A stretch of 64,000 nt of DNA from Nigrospora sphaerica (lineage: Eukaryota > Ascomycota > Sordariomycetes > Amphisphaeriales > Apiosporaceae). Shown here one piece after another: positions 10,058 through 19,964 of the stretch. Each line of letters starts with the position of its first letter. Position 1 is the stretch's first letter. The notes under the pieces were generated by a model. The model was not told the origin of the DNA. It did not search any database and saw nothing but the letters and a program-made list of their open reading frames with translations. Location of the stretch: NCBI GenBank assembly GCA_018287875.1, contig JAGVVL010000029.1, forward strand, positions 372,001 to 436,000, read 5' to 3'. A program made the translations under genes and the position numbers.

Positions 10058-10413
10058 CGTCTGCTACCCATCAAAACATGACAGAGAAAGCAAGTTACCC
10101 CCTCAATGAAGAAGGACAAGACGTATTGCGAAATGAAGTTATCCAAGCTTTAAAAACAGTATATGACCCTGAAATTCCTTTAAATATTTATGATTTAGGA
10201 TTGATTTATTCAATTACTATTGAACCGAATGGTAATGTTTACATTACTATGACACTCACCTCAATGAGTTGTCCTTTTGCACATACTTTACCTGGTATTG
10301 TGGAAAAAGCAGTGAACCAAGTGGAAGCGGTCAAAGAAACACAAGTTGAGTTAGTATGGGATCCACCTTGGACTTTGTCTGAAGCAGTGCGTTTACAACT
10401 TGGTTTACTATAA
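10054..10413 (+). CDS. sufT: SUF-associated DUF59/MIP18 protein SufT
   Basis: 119-residue MIP18/DUF59 family protein that helps mature Fe-S proteins. Family marks are YDPEIPLNIYDLGLIY (about 37-52) and TLTSMSCPFA with the conserved Cys near residue 76. The C-terminal WDPPWT is typical of this family. It overlaps sufU by 4 bp and precedes a Rieske ferredoxin by 20 bp, forming a small Fe-S operon. Confidence 0.85.
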   Translation: MTSATHQNMTEKASYPLNEEGQDVLRNEVIQALKTVYDPEIPLNIYDLGLIYSITIEPNGNVYITMTLTSMSCPFAHTLPGIVEKAVNQVEAVKETQVELVWDPPWTLSEAVRLQLGLL

Positions 10414-10433
10414 ATAAAACGGAATCATTAACT

Positions 10434-10744
10434 ATGCATAACATATGGACACCTATTATTGAAACGGAAGCCATACCACTTAATACCTATCAAATTATTA
10501 CCATCGATTTAACTTCTGTGATTGTTGGAAACGATAATGGTCAATATTTTGCATTAGAAAATCGCTGCACACATGATGGAGGCGAACTAGCAGGCGGCGA
10601 ATTAGAAAAAGGAGAAATCCTATGCCCCCGTCATGGTGCAGGTTTTTGCACTAAAACCGGCCAAGTGACCCGCCCCCTGCTGATGAATCTATTCAATCTT
10701 TTCCTGTAAGGATTAAAGATGGAAAAATTGAAATTCAGTGCTAA
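10434..10744 (+). CDS. Rieske-type [2Fe-2S] ferredoxin
   Basis: Small soluble electron carrier of about 103 residues. The Rieske ligands are visible as CTH (about residues 43-45) and CPRHG (about 63-67), the CxH...CxxH pattern. The frame changes in a five-C run (10673-10677); the other frame continues to a stop at 10744 and matches the expected end of such ferredoxins. As the last gene of the SufU-SufT group, it may be fed by them or serve as donor for cluster assembly. Confidence 0.8.
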
Positions 10745-10775
10745 ACAATCCCCCTACTGCAAAGAGGCTCTGACT

Positions 10776-12028
10776 TCAAAAAAGGAAGTTTTTTAGCATC
10801 GTAGGAAGCGGGTCTTTCCAATAATTAGGCAACCCTTTAACATAAGAAGGGTAAGTTTCCCCTTGAATCAGTGGTCTTAAATATGTTCGATACTGATCGG
10901 TAATATGCAAACCATCTTCTCTTATAAACTCACGAGGTAAGAGGCGCTCTTGATTAGCTACTTGCGTTAAGGGGATCTCTCCTATCGTCCATCGATAAGG
11001 TTGATGGCTTTGTCTTAAAATAGTGAGCATACAAGCATGACTGCCTTTCATCGCGGCATGCACCGCTTCTTGGCCTAATTGATAGGCTTGCTCGTTATCC
11101 GTGCTAGAGGCTAGGTGTCCTGCACATCGTTGTAAATAATCTAATGCGGTCGAGCGCACTTTACACCCTAAGTGTGATTGAACATATTGAGCAAGTTTGA
11201 AAGCCACCCCTCCTAATTGTACGTGATGAAAGGCATCTTGGTATGCCATAGCACTAAAAAGTTTACCATCTTCAACTCGCAGTCCTTCAGCAGCCACAAT
11301 AAAACAATACCCAAGATTTTTAACAATTGTAGAGACTTGATTCAAAAAATACGTGGCGTTAAACGGTATTTCAGGCAATAAGATAAGCTGGGGTGCATCA
11401 CTGAATGCTTGGGTCGCTAAACCCGAAGCCGCAGCAAGCCAACCACTATTTCTACCCATCACCTCTAAAATAAATACTTTGGTAGAATTACGATACATCG
11501 CTTTCAAATCTAACCCCATCTCTAAGACAGAAGTCGAGACGTATTTTGCAGCAGAACCAAAGCCTGGGCAATGATCGGTACCTAGTATATCGTTATCAAT
11601 CGTTTTAGGAATGCCAATACAGGTTAAAGGATAATTAATTTGTCGACTATACGTTTCTATTTTAGCGATCGTATCTTGAGAATCTCCGCCCCCATTATAA
11701 AAAAAATACCGAATATCATACGCCTCAAAAACCTTAAAAATCCGTTTTAATATAGGGGTAGCGCTAGCCGCTTTTATATTTAACTTGTAACGACAAGAGC
11801 CAAAAGCAGCGCTAGGTGTATAACGAAGCTGCTTTAGCACCTCATCAGTTAAGTCCTTTGTATCCACTAAGCTTTCTTCCAATAACCCTAGCAAACCATA
11901 CTGCGCAATGAATAACGTTCCAATACGCTTAGGATACTGCCGTACCGCCTCAATGGCACCACAAGCCGTGCTATTAATTACAGCAGTTGGCCCCCTGATT
12001 GGGCATAAAGTGCATTATATTTTTTCAT
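10776..12028 (-). CDS. pfp: Pyrophosphate-type 6-phosphofructokinase
   Basis: Phosphorylates fructose 6-phosphate in glycolysis. PPi rather than ATP as donor is inferred from GGGDSQDT (about residue 105 of the full gene) and PKTIDND (substrate loop). GRNSGW is also present. About 417 residues. The first 45 codons lie in another frame, joined through a five-C run at 11991-11995; ATG 12028 gives the nucleotide-binding start (YAQSGG). Legionella also uses a PPi-type enzyme. It converges with the Rieske gene at 31 bp. Confidence 0.82.
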
Positions 12029-12372
12029 ACATAAAAATCAGGAGAAAGGGAATAACAATAACCCTATAAAACTAGAGTCATTTCATTAGTTAGTAAAAAC
12101 TACGATTTACTCTTTGGTAAAAATTACCCTATATAGATATTAAATTACCATAAAAATCACTCTATCAATAACCGAGGATTCCTCGAGAATGTGAAAAAGG
12201 ATTTTTATTGGCGTGGTCCTTAAGAATAGTGATTGGATTAGAAAAAGCAAAAACATGCTAGTGCATAAGCACTTATACAACTCATCATCTAATACTATGA
12301 AGGCTAAAACTAATAGTAGAGGGGCTCTTTGGAAAAAGTCGACCCTAATTTTTACAAAAGGAGCAATGTGAG
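12029..12372. other. Divergent intergenic region with palindromes
   Basis: No gene seen between the divergent pfp and LuxR-type genes. It contains two short spaced palindromes, TAGTAAAAACTA (about 12091-12102) and GGTAAAAATTACC (12116-12128), and CGAGGATTCCTCG near 12172-12184. These could be operators for the adjacent regulator. AAAGGAG before 12373 is its ribosome site. Confidence 0.4.
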
Positions 12373-13107
12373 ATGTTAGATGCGATGTTTTTTCCAGTAC
12401 TATCAATTAACATTGATCAGATGTCTACTGTCATTAATGCGCTGCCCTTTGCGGCGCATATGCGATCGTTAGACTCCAACCATTACATTTTATCCAATCT
12501 ACAACATGCAAAACAATTAGGATTTGATAGTGTGGAATATATTACCCAAAAAAACTATGAAGACATTGCCAAACATAGAAACGAGTGCATCAAAAAACTA
12601 GGAGGGAATTTAGTATTAGAGGAAGAATATCAGCAGTTTATTATCAATGCGAACAAAAAAACCGAATTACTCAAAAAACCTTGCCTTTTCCAAAAAAGCG
12701 GCCTGTTTCCCACGGGATTTGTTTATATTCATTCAATTAACAAAATACCTATTTTAGATTCCAATCAAAAACCCTATGCTATTTTAACTTTCTCGCAAGA
12801 TATTACTTCAAGTATCGAGTTATTAGAGCTCTATGAAAAATATCGCATGCATTACCTTGAAACAAAGCAGGCCATTCAGCAGTTTATTAAATATTTGAAA
12901 CTTGAAGAATACTTTAATATATTGCCGACTCAACAAGAGCTGATGACCTTACTTATGTTTAAAAAAGATGCAAAAGCTAAGTATGCAGCTAAAAACTTAG
13001 GATTAAGCAATCGAACCGTGGAAGAATATAAATCTCGATTACGCAATAAACTGAATAGCCAAATTACACTCGAACAATTACTGCTAAAATTACGCCATCA
13101 TTTTTAA
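12373..13107 (+). CDS. LuxR-type regulator with PAS-like sensor half
   Basis: 244 residues. The C-terminal 60 residues form a LuxR/GerE helix-turn-helix (AAKNLGLSNRTVEEYKSRLRNKL, about 205-228). The N-terminal half looks like a PAS fold by pattern (repeated short strands, PYAILTFSQDIT near 135) rather than a receiver or acyl-homoserine-lactone domain. It is a cytoplasmic transcription regulator with unknown signal. A second protein of the same layout lies at 15.1-16.0 kb on the other side of ogt and sufB. ATG 12373 follows AAAGGAG. Confidence 0.72.
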   Translation: MLDAMFFPVLSINIDQMSTVINALPFAAHMRSLDSNHYILSNLQHAKQLGFDSVEYITQKNYEDIAKHRNECIKKLGGNLVLEEEYQQFIINANKKTELLKKPCLFQKSGLFPTGFVYIHSINKIPILDSNQKPYAILTFSQDITSSIELLELYEKYRMHYLETKQAIQQFIKYLKLEEYFNILPTQQELMTLLMFKKDAKAKYAAKNLGLSNRTVEEYKSRLRNKLNSQITLEQLLLKLRHHF

Positions 13108-13157
13108 AAAAGCGTACTAAATACTTAAGTAAAATTTGACAAGCTATCATGAGCAAC

Positions 13158-13661
13158 TCATCTGCTTTGGTAGTAACGCTTCTCTTCCTGTAGTAACGCT
13201 TGCTTTTGAGCGATGCCCCATCGGTAACCACCCACCCCTTGTTGCGCAACAATACGATGACAAGGGATGATTAATGCTAGTGAGTTTTTAGCACATGCCT
13301 GTGCGACTGCTCGATAGGATTTTGGCTTGCCGATATGATGCGCCAACTCACCATAGGTTATTGTCACACCAGGCGGAATAGTCCTCATATAATTCCATAC
13401 TAACTTTTGAAAGGGAGTGCCCTGAAGATCAATAGGATCTATATAGCCGAGCGTTGGGTTTTCAGCATATTGCATGAATCGCGTCATCCAAACGTTGTAG
13501 GGACCATCCTTAGGCGACGGTTCTGCTAACGGAAAATTACGCCTAAGCGTTTCTATCAAAGGGGCTGCACTAACCCCTAATAATACTGCCCTTAAGCCTT
13601 TTGGCGTATACAAAGCTAATATTTTTCCTAACTTCCAGGGTCGCACGATAAACTGCATCAT
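13158..13661 (-). CDS. ogt: Methylated-DNA-protein-cysteine methyltransferase
   Basis: Suicide DNA repair enzyme that moves the methyl group from O6-methylguanine to its own cysteine. The active-site motif IIPCHRIV is at about residues 135-142, preceded by the helix-turn-helix segment YRAVAQACAKN. 167 residues, the normal length. Convergent with the LuxR-type gene and divergent from sufB. Confidence 0.93.
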   Translation of the reverse strand: MMQFIVRPWKLGKILALYTPKGLRAVLLGVSAAPLIETLRRNFPLAEPSPKDGPYNVWMTRFMQYAENPTLGYIDPIDLQGTPFQKLVWNYMRTIPPGVTITYGELAHHIGKPKSYRAVAQACAKNSLALIIPCHRIVAQQGVGGYRWGIAQKQALLQEEKRYYQSR

Positions 13662-13756
13662 GTAAAAGACACATAGTGGATGAAGAGTAACATTGCTATC
13701 AAATAAACGGTTTGTTACACTGCTGTCAATAATAAATACTTTCCTGATAGGATTTT

Positions 13757-15198
13757 ATGACACAATCTGCGCTTGAGCAATTGATCCAGAAAGACTACCC
13801 GCATGGTTTTACCACTAATATAGCAACGGATAGTTTACCCATTGGTTTATCCGAAGAGACGATTCGGATGATTTCTGCTAAGAAGCAAGAGCCTGCATTT
13901 ATGTTAGAATGGCGTCTAAAAAGCTACCATCATTGGCTGACGATGCAAGAACCTCATTGGGGCGATCACGCTCGTTACAAACCGATTGATTATCAATCCA
14001 TCAGCTATTATTCTTCGCCCCAACTAAAAGCTACGCCTAAAAGCTTAGAAGAAGTAGATCCCGAATTATTAGCTACCTATGCTAAATTAGGCATTCCTCT
14101 AAAAGAACAAGAGCGTTTAGCGGGAGTAGCAGTAGATGCGGTATTTGATAGCATTTCAGTGGCGACTACTTTTAAAGAAAAGTTAAAAGCCATGGGGATT
14201 TTATTTTGTTCTTTATCAGAAGCTATCCAAAACTATCCGACGTTAATACAAAAATATTTAGGAACGGTCGTACCCCATACCGATAATTTTTTTGCTGCAC
14301 TTAATGCGGCGGTTTTTAGTGATGGATCATTCTGCTATATCCCTAAAGGGGTACGCTGCCCTATGGAGTTGTCTACCTATTTTCGTATCAATAGTGCTAA
14401 TACCGGGCAATTTGAACGAACATTGATTATCGCTGAAGAGGGAAGTAGTGTGAGTTACTTAGAAGGTTGTACCGCACCGATGCGAGATGAAAATCAGCTG
14501 CATGCGGCCGTAGTAGAGCTCATTGCATTAGATAATGCAAGTATTCAGTACTCAACGGTACAAAATTGGTACCCAGGGGATAAAACAGGTGCAGGGGTAT
14601 TTATAACTTTGTCACAAAACGTGGGCATTGTCGGGGCGTAAAATCTAAAATTTCTTGGACGCAAGTAGAAACTGGTTCTGCTATTACCTGGAAATATCCT
14701 AGTGTTATCTTAGAAGGAGATCATTCAGTCGGAGAGTTTTACTCAATCGCACTCACTAATCATCACCAACAAGCAGATACGGGTACTAAAATGACCCATA
14801 TTGGCAAACATACCAAAAGCACAATTGTTTCTAAAGGCATCTCAGCAGGAAACAGTCAAAATGCTTATCGCGGTTTGGTCAAAATTTTAAAATCTGCAGA
14901 GAATGCGCGCAACTACACCCAGTGTGATTCTCTATTGATCGGAACTCACTGTGGCGCTCATACCTTTCCAACCATAGAAACGAAGTCTTCCACCGCCAAG
15001 GTAGAACATGAAGCGTCTAGCTCTAAAATTAGTGAAGACCAACTTGCTTACTGTCAGCAACGAGGCATCTCTCCAGAAGATGCCTTATCTTTAATTGTTA
15101 ACGGATTTTGTAAAACCATTATTCAAAAGCTTCCTATGGAATTTGCAGTAGAAGCACAAAAACTACTGGGATTGAAACTAGAAGGTACCGTAGGATAA
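13757..15198 (+). CDS. sufB: Fe-S cluster assembly protein SufB
   Basis: Core scaffold of the SufBCD complex, cytoplasmic, about 480 residues. Both halves are highly typical: [15 protein letters not shown] and SYLEGCTAP before the frame change, and [28 protein letters not shown] and [12 protein letters not shown] after it. The shift is explained by one base missing from the four-G run at 14594-14597. SufC and SufD, its obligate partners, are not next to it; instead the gene stands alone between ogt and an opposing regulator. Its last 76 bp overlap the 3' end of that regulator tail to tail. Confidence 0.9.
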
Positions 15199-15959
15199 CC
15201 ACCTAAACTATATTGAGACTGCGCCCTTAAGTGGCTCACCAACGCATATAACTCAAACTCTGGTCTTAACTTACTTCGAATGCTTGCAATATAATTAGAA
15301 GCGGTTTTAGGAGAAATCTGTAAATTTTCAGCAATACGTTTATGGCGAATATCTTGCAGCATTGTAAACAACAGCCGCATTTCTTCATAAGACAATATTT
15401 TATAAAAATAAACATTCAATCTAAAATAACTAAAGGTTTTACGAACTGCTTCTGAGCGTTTTGGATAGAAAAAGTGATAATATTTCAGTATCTCCAAAGG
15501 ATGAGAATAAGGAGTGATATCCATCCGAAAGTCTCCAATCGCAATTAAACGGTGTCGTATGTCACGAATAGGTACGATCAATGATTGGTGGATGGCAACC
15601 AAGCCTTCATAAGATAAGTAGGCCTGCTGAAATAAGCGAACATCACCAGTAGCAATCGCTTGTTTTTCATGGTAAGCCATGGTGGACAACACACTTTCTA
15701 CATTTTTAAAGTTTTTAATACGCCTTAAAATGTCAGATACTGTCATATCTTGACTATTTTTCTCAGGCAAACCCCAAAAAGCCCGATATCGTTCATTATA
15801 AAGGCAAACGATTTTCGTCTGTATATCTTGAATAGCGACTAAAAACATGCCTGTTTTTCCAAGTCGCATTAAAAATTCTTTTAAACAATAATGATCTTTT
15901 TGCAAAAAAGGAAAATCGTGTTCAGTCGGATCTATCAACCCAGTCTCCAAGAATGTCAT
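15123..15959 (-). CDS. Second PAS-like/LuxR-HTH regulator
   Basis: 278 residues. The PAS-like N-terminal half is seen in [25 protein letters not shown] (about 40-64, cut here across two halves of the domain). A central region may be a second sensor fold, and a LuxR helix-turn-helix lies at about 210-250 ([23 protein letters not shown]). Layout matches the regulator at 12.4 kb, though sequence identity is low. The last 25 residues run antisense through the end of sufB and are low-complexity, so the true end may be nearer if a base is missing. ATG 15959 is preceded by a strong palindrome and a TTGACA box. Confidence 0.7.
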   Translation of the reverse strand: MTFLETGLIDPTEHDFPFLQKDHYCLKEFLMRLGKTGMFLVAIQDIQTKIVCLYNERYRAFWGLPEKNSQDMTVSDILRRIKNFKNVESVLSTMAYHEKQAIATGDVRLFQQAYLSYEGLVAIHQSLIVPIRDIRHRLIAIGDFRMDITPYSHPLEILKYYHFFYPKRSEAVRKTFSYFRLNVYFYKILSYEEMRLLFTMLQDIRHKRIAENLQISPKTASNYIASIRSKLRPEFELYALVSHLRAQSQYSLGGYPTVPSSFNPSSFCASTANSIGSF

Positions 15960-15980
15960 GATAGGATGAAGCTAAAAATG

Positions 15981-16021
15981 AATAACTAGTTATTTTGACA
16001 TTTTAACTATTTTTGTCAAAA
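15981..16021 (-). promoter_or_regulatory. Operator-like palindromes and -35 box before the regulator
   Basis: Perfect 14-bp palindrome AATAACTAGTTATT at 15981-15994. TTTTGACA (15993-16000) and TGTCAAAA (16014-16021) form an 8-bp inverted repeat with a 13-bp spacer. On the minus strand the outer arm reads TTGACA, a consensus -35, about 17 bp from an A+T-rich -10-like stretch. An autoregulatory operator overlapping the promoter is a reasonable inference. Confidence 0.45.
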
Positions 16022-16042
16022 ATAGAACTTTTTGTTTTATAT

Positions 16043-16065
16043 AGGCTACCAGTAATAGGTAGCCT
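16043..16065. terminator. Stem-loop between pepA and the regulator
   Basis: AGGCTACC-AGTAATA-GGTAGCCT, an 8-bp perfect stem with a 7-base loop. The plus side is followed by GTCTCTTTTA, a weak U-run; the minus side has none. Both flanking genes are on the minus strand, so its use as terminator for pepA is uncertain. Confidence 0.35.
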
Positions 16066-16198
16066 GTCTCTTTTACTTATTTTGAAAAGTGCATTATATG
16101 CTATAAAACACTTATCTTTTAAGATAATGCTACATCATGCAGCCTTTTAAGCGCATCCTCCTTACATTCTCATCAGATAGAAAAAAGATGAAGGCTTA

Positions 16199-17707
16199 TT
16201 AAGGATTCGCCTGACTATGACGAGTATGGCAATAATTCAAAATATATTCAACTAATAACGGTACCGGCCGGGCGGTCGCTCTTTTCTTTCGTCCTGACAA
16301 ATAGGCGGTTCCTCCAATATCAAGATGCGCCCACCGCAAACCTCGGGTAAAACGTGATAAAAAGCAAGCAGCCGTAATCGCTCCAGCCCCTCTTATACCC
16401 AGATTGGACATATCGGCTACATGACTTTGAATCGAACTTTGATACGCATCCCATAATGGCAAAGGCCAAACTGGGTCAGCACTACTTCTTCCTGCGTGTT
16501 CTAAATCTTGTTGTAATGCAAAATCAGTTGTCATTAACCCTGTTGCGATTTCACCCAAAGCCACTTGAACAGCACCTGTTAAAGTCGCAATATCAATAAC
16601 GATCGAGGGATTAAATTGACGGCTATAAGTTAAAGCATCTGCTAAAATTAAGCGGCCTTCTGCATCTGTATTGACTACCTCAACCGTCTGACCGGATAAA
16701 GTCTTTAAAACATCACCGGGTTTCATCGCAGAACCGCCTAGTAAGTTTTCAGTGAGTGGTAACAAGCCAATAACAGGAATCGGTACTTGTAATCTTGAAA
16801 TAGCCTGTAACGTACCAAGCACGCTAGCTGCCCCTGCCATATCAAACTTCATCTCATCCATATCTTTAGAAGGTTTTAATGAGATACCACCTGCATCAAA
16901 AGTCACCCCTTTACCCACTAATACAATAGGCGCTTCTTGAGTAGGGTTAGAAGGGGTGTATTGGACTACTACAAAACGAGGTGGTTCATTTGATCCTTGC
17001 GATACACCTAATAAACCGCCCATTTCTTGTACTACTTTATCCTCTCTACCATAAACCGTTACTTGTAAATTGGGATCGGCTTTGGCTAGCTGTTGTGCAT
17101 AATCTGCGACGTACGTAGGCGTCGCATAATTGGCAGGGGTATTAGCCACATCCTTAGTGATAGACATTCCTAAAGCAATCGCCATCCCTTTATGAATGGC
17201 TGCTTCAATAGCAGGTAATAAGGTTTCATCTTTCACATAAAAAGAGGTAGTCCCTAACTCAAAAGACGGTTTTACTTGCGTTTTAAATTCAGTAAACTGA
17301 TATAGTTGATGTTCGATACGTTGAACGGCTAAACAAATTGTAAAGCCTAAAGGTTGATCAATAGGAAATTCATCTGGAACGATAGTCATCGACTCTATCT
17401 TTTTATTTCGGATGCTAGCTATTGTTGCATCCATTACTTCTTGAAACTGCAGGGCAGATAAAGTAGGCTCGTCTCCACAATACACTAATAAAATACGTTT
17501 TGCTTGCATATTAGCTGGCTCATACAAGCTTACTGTACTTCCCATCGAAGACGCTAAATCCGTTTGTATCATACGAGAGAGCTGCCCTTTTGTTTGCTCA
17601 TCAATCAAAAGCCCTGCAGGAGATAAGCAGTGATTTGCTAAAACCGGTAAAATCAGGCAGTCCGTTTGGTGTGCTGTCAAAGTAGTCGTACTAGTAAGAT
17701 AATGCAT
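16199..17707 (-). CDS. pepA: Leucyl aminopeptidase PepA
   Basis: Cytoplasmic M17 zinc/manganese aminopeptidase, 502 residues, intact. The C-terminal catalytic domain carries GKGVTFDAGGISLKPS (metal and Lys ligands, about 264-279), DMAGAASVLG and the signature NTDAEGRL (about 345). The N-terminal domain is of normal length. It lies 13 bp downstream of lpxC on the same strand and could be co-transcribed with the division cluster. Confidence 0.95.
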   Translation of the reverse strand: MHYLTSTTTLTAHQTDCLILPVLANHCLSPAGLLIDEQTKGQLSRMIQTDLASSMGSTVSLYEPANMQAKRILLVYCGDEPTLSALQFQEVMDATIASIRNKKIESMTIVPDEFPIDQPLGFTICLAVQRIEHQLYQFTEFKTQVKPSFELGTTSFYVKDETLLPAIEAAIHKGMAIALGMSITKDVANTPANYATPTYVADYAQQLAKADPNLQVTVYGREDKVVQEMGGLLGVSQGSNEPPRFVVVQYTPSNPTQEAPIVLVGKGVTFDAGGISLKPSKDMDEMKFDMAGAASVLGTLQAISRLQVPIPVIGLLPLTENLLGGSAMKPGDVLKTLSGQTVEVVNTDAEGRLILADALTYSRQFNPSIVIDIATLTGAVQVALGEIATGLMTTDFALQQDLEHAGRSSADPVWPLPLWDAYQSSIQSHVADMSNLGIRGAGAITAACFLSRFTRGLRWAHLDIGGTAYLSGRKKRATARPVPLLVEYILNYCHTRHSQANP

Positions 17708-17720
17708 AAATTAGATCGAA

Positions 17721-18517
17721 TTAATAATAAATATTTTCTGAAACGGCTTGCTGCTTTAAAGGAGAGGTCACCTTCTCCCAGCATTGAGGGTGATGCGCTA
17801 AGTAATTAATAAAGTGTCGGTTTAATATATGGCTAGGATTATAGCTTTTAAAGCGTCCTAGTATAATATAACCGAAAGTATTAAAATCCCCTATCATATC
17901 AATAATATGATGACGCATCGGCTCATTTTGATATCGCCATTGGGTTTTTGGAAGGTGCGCAATATCATCTCGAGCCCGACTTAAAGACTTTGCATAAATA
18001 GACTCAGAAAACGTAAGGTTGTAGCAATGCTCTTGATGGCTATCTTTTGAAAAGGCAGTCAAGTGAAAACCATGATCGGGTTCTGCTATCATCCAACTAC
18101 CATTTATATTGCAATGCACCGTTTGCTTTAAAGTAAGAAAACGTTTTACTGCCTGTTGAGACTTTATACCCGCTGACTGAATTAAAAATACAAACGGTTC
18201 AGCACTGCCATCCATGAGAGGGACCTCATCATTATCGATGTCAATATAAATATTATCGACTCCTAATCCAGATAATGCTGATAAAAGATGCTCAACCCCG
18301 TGAATTGCTACTTCATCTTTGACTAGACTAGTTTGCAAAAGTGTTGCTTGAATATAAGGCAATTCTACCTTTACGCTAGCTAAGGGGTTAAGATCAATAC
18401 GTCTAAACACAATACCCGTATTAGGGGTGCGGGGCGTAGAACCATCATAACAGGCTTTATATTCAGCCGCCCTATTCCTACGGCTTGAATAGAATGCTTA
18501 ATGGTGCACTGCAACAC
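17721..18517 (-). CDS. lpxC: UDP-3-O-acyl-GlcNAc deacetylase LpxC, atypically short
   Basis: Zinc amidase of the committed step of lipid A synthesis. Visible: the VEHLLSALSGLGVDN zinc histidine segment, the PLMDGSAEPF loop, and RHHIIDMIGD, which keeps the second zinc His and the Asp but has His where the family has Lys. The usual stretch between SRAR and this motif, including the FGF and GGS segments, is about 25 residues shorter with no frame change. The first 35 or so codons are in another frame (shift at 18424-18427, four-G run). GTG 18517 fits the family start; an ATG at 18624 after GAAGAAGG is another possibility. Confidence 0.75.
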
Positions 18518-18783
18518 ATGGAGTATGTGATCATGGCCTTTTTTCCATGATCCATCACCTTGTTACTAGTGATAAGTTGTGGTTTATATTGCGCTACTAA
18601 TGCTTCCGATGCAGAATTTATCATCCTTCTTCCTTATTTTTCTATAACAAACAAACCAATAACTTACCTAGGATGGATATGATGCATTGCTTTCATTAGT
18701 AGGCTGTATTTTGATTTCGCCTCTATCGTCAACATCATCGTATCTACTTTTACCCAACGAGTGTCAATAAGTATTATGGGTTT

Positions 18784-19955
18784 TTATTCTTCGTCTTGTT
18801 TCCCTTTTTCCCGACGCACAAAATTCATTACATCTAAGTAATGACTCTCTCCATTCCCTTCGCCTCTTGAATATTGTTCGCTACTTTTCTTCCGTAAAAT
18901 AGCCGGTTGATCAAACAACTGTTCTTCCGTTAATTCAGACTCTAAAGGCATATTACTATTCTTTGGTGCCTCTGAAGAACGTCCTAAGCCAGTTAATACA
19001 ACTGTTACTCGTAACACGTCTTCCATGTTAGGGTCAATGACAGTTCCAATAACTACGTTAGCACTTTCTGAGGTAAATTCTTTTACCACTTCTCCTACTT
19101 CTTCAAACTCTCCGATAGATAAATTGAGTCCTGCTGTGATATTAACCAAAACACCACGAGCATCCGCTAAATGGATATCTTCTAATAAAGGATTTGCAAT
19201 AGCTGCTTTAGCAGCTACTTTTGCACGATCCTCACCAACCGCTTCACCGGTTCCCATCATGGAGGTACCCATTTCCGACATGACGGTTTTAACATCTGCA
19301 AAATCTACATTGATTAAGCCTGGTCTTGTAATTAGTTCAGCCACTCCTTGTACCGCTCCTAAAAGGACATTATTAACAGCTTTAAAGGCTTCTAGCAAGC
19401 TGATCTGCTTACCCAAAACCCGCATTAATTTATTATTTGGGATAGTAATCAATGAATCTACAAATTGACTTAATTGCTGAATACCTCTTTCTGCGATCGA
19501 AGAGCGGGTCTTTCCTTCAAAGGCAAAGGGTTTGGTAACTACCGCAACAGTTAAAATGCCTAATTGATTTGCAATTTCTGCAAAAACTGGCGCAGCGCCT
19601 GATCCCGTCCCTCCTCCTTCACCGGCTGTAATAAACACCATATCCGCGCCTTCTAACACACTACGAATACGCTCTCGATCTAACTCAGCTGCTTGACGAC
19701 CCACCTCTGGGTTAGCGCCCGCCCCTAGTCCTCGAGTCATCTGTTCACCCAATTGTAAAACAGTACAATCCTTTAGGTTTTGTAGCACTTGAGCATCGGT
19801 ATTGGCATAAATAAACTCTACGCCTTCAATGCCTTGTGATTGCATGTGAGATACTGCATTATTTCCACCCCTCCAATACCTAATACTTTAATAATCGCGT
19901 TCTGCGAACTATGCATCGGTGAAGATACGTCTGGAAAATCAGTAATAGTTTGCAT
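18784..19955 (-). CDS. ftsZ: Cell division protein FtsZ
   Basis: Tubulin-like GTPase that forms the division ring under the membrane. The GTP-binding loop [12 protein letters not shown] lies near residue 109 and the [19 protein letters not shown] catalytic region follows; about 390 residues in all. The first glycine-rich loop is cut by a frame change at the four-C run 19868-19871. ATG 19955 lies in the other frame and starts a normal N-terminus. Given that FtsZ is essential, this is very likely a sequence error. The C-terminal tail is short and charged and lacks the canonical FtsA/ZipA peptide consensus. Order ftsQ-ftsA-ftsZ-lpxC is conserved. Confidence 0.92.
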
Positions 19956-19964
19956 AAAATCCCC

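Noticed and set aside
12140..12406. 88-codon minus-strand open frame before the LuxR-type gene
   Set aside because: It overlaps the regulator's ribosome site and start and has no recognisable content; the region is better read as a divergent control region.
19025..19468. 147-codon plus-strand open frame
   Set aside because: It lies wholly antisense to ftsZ, has low-complexity Ser/Thr/Pro content, and no ribosome site.
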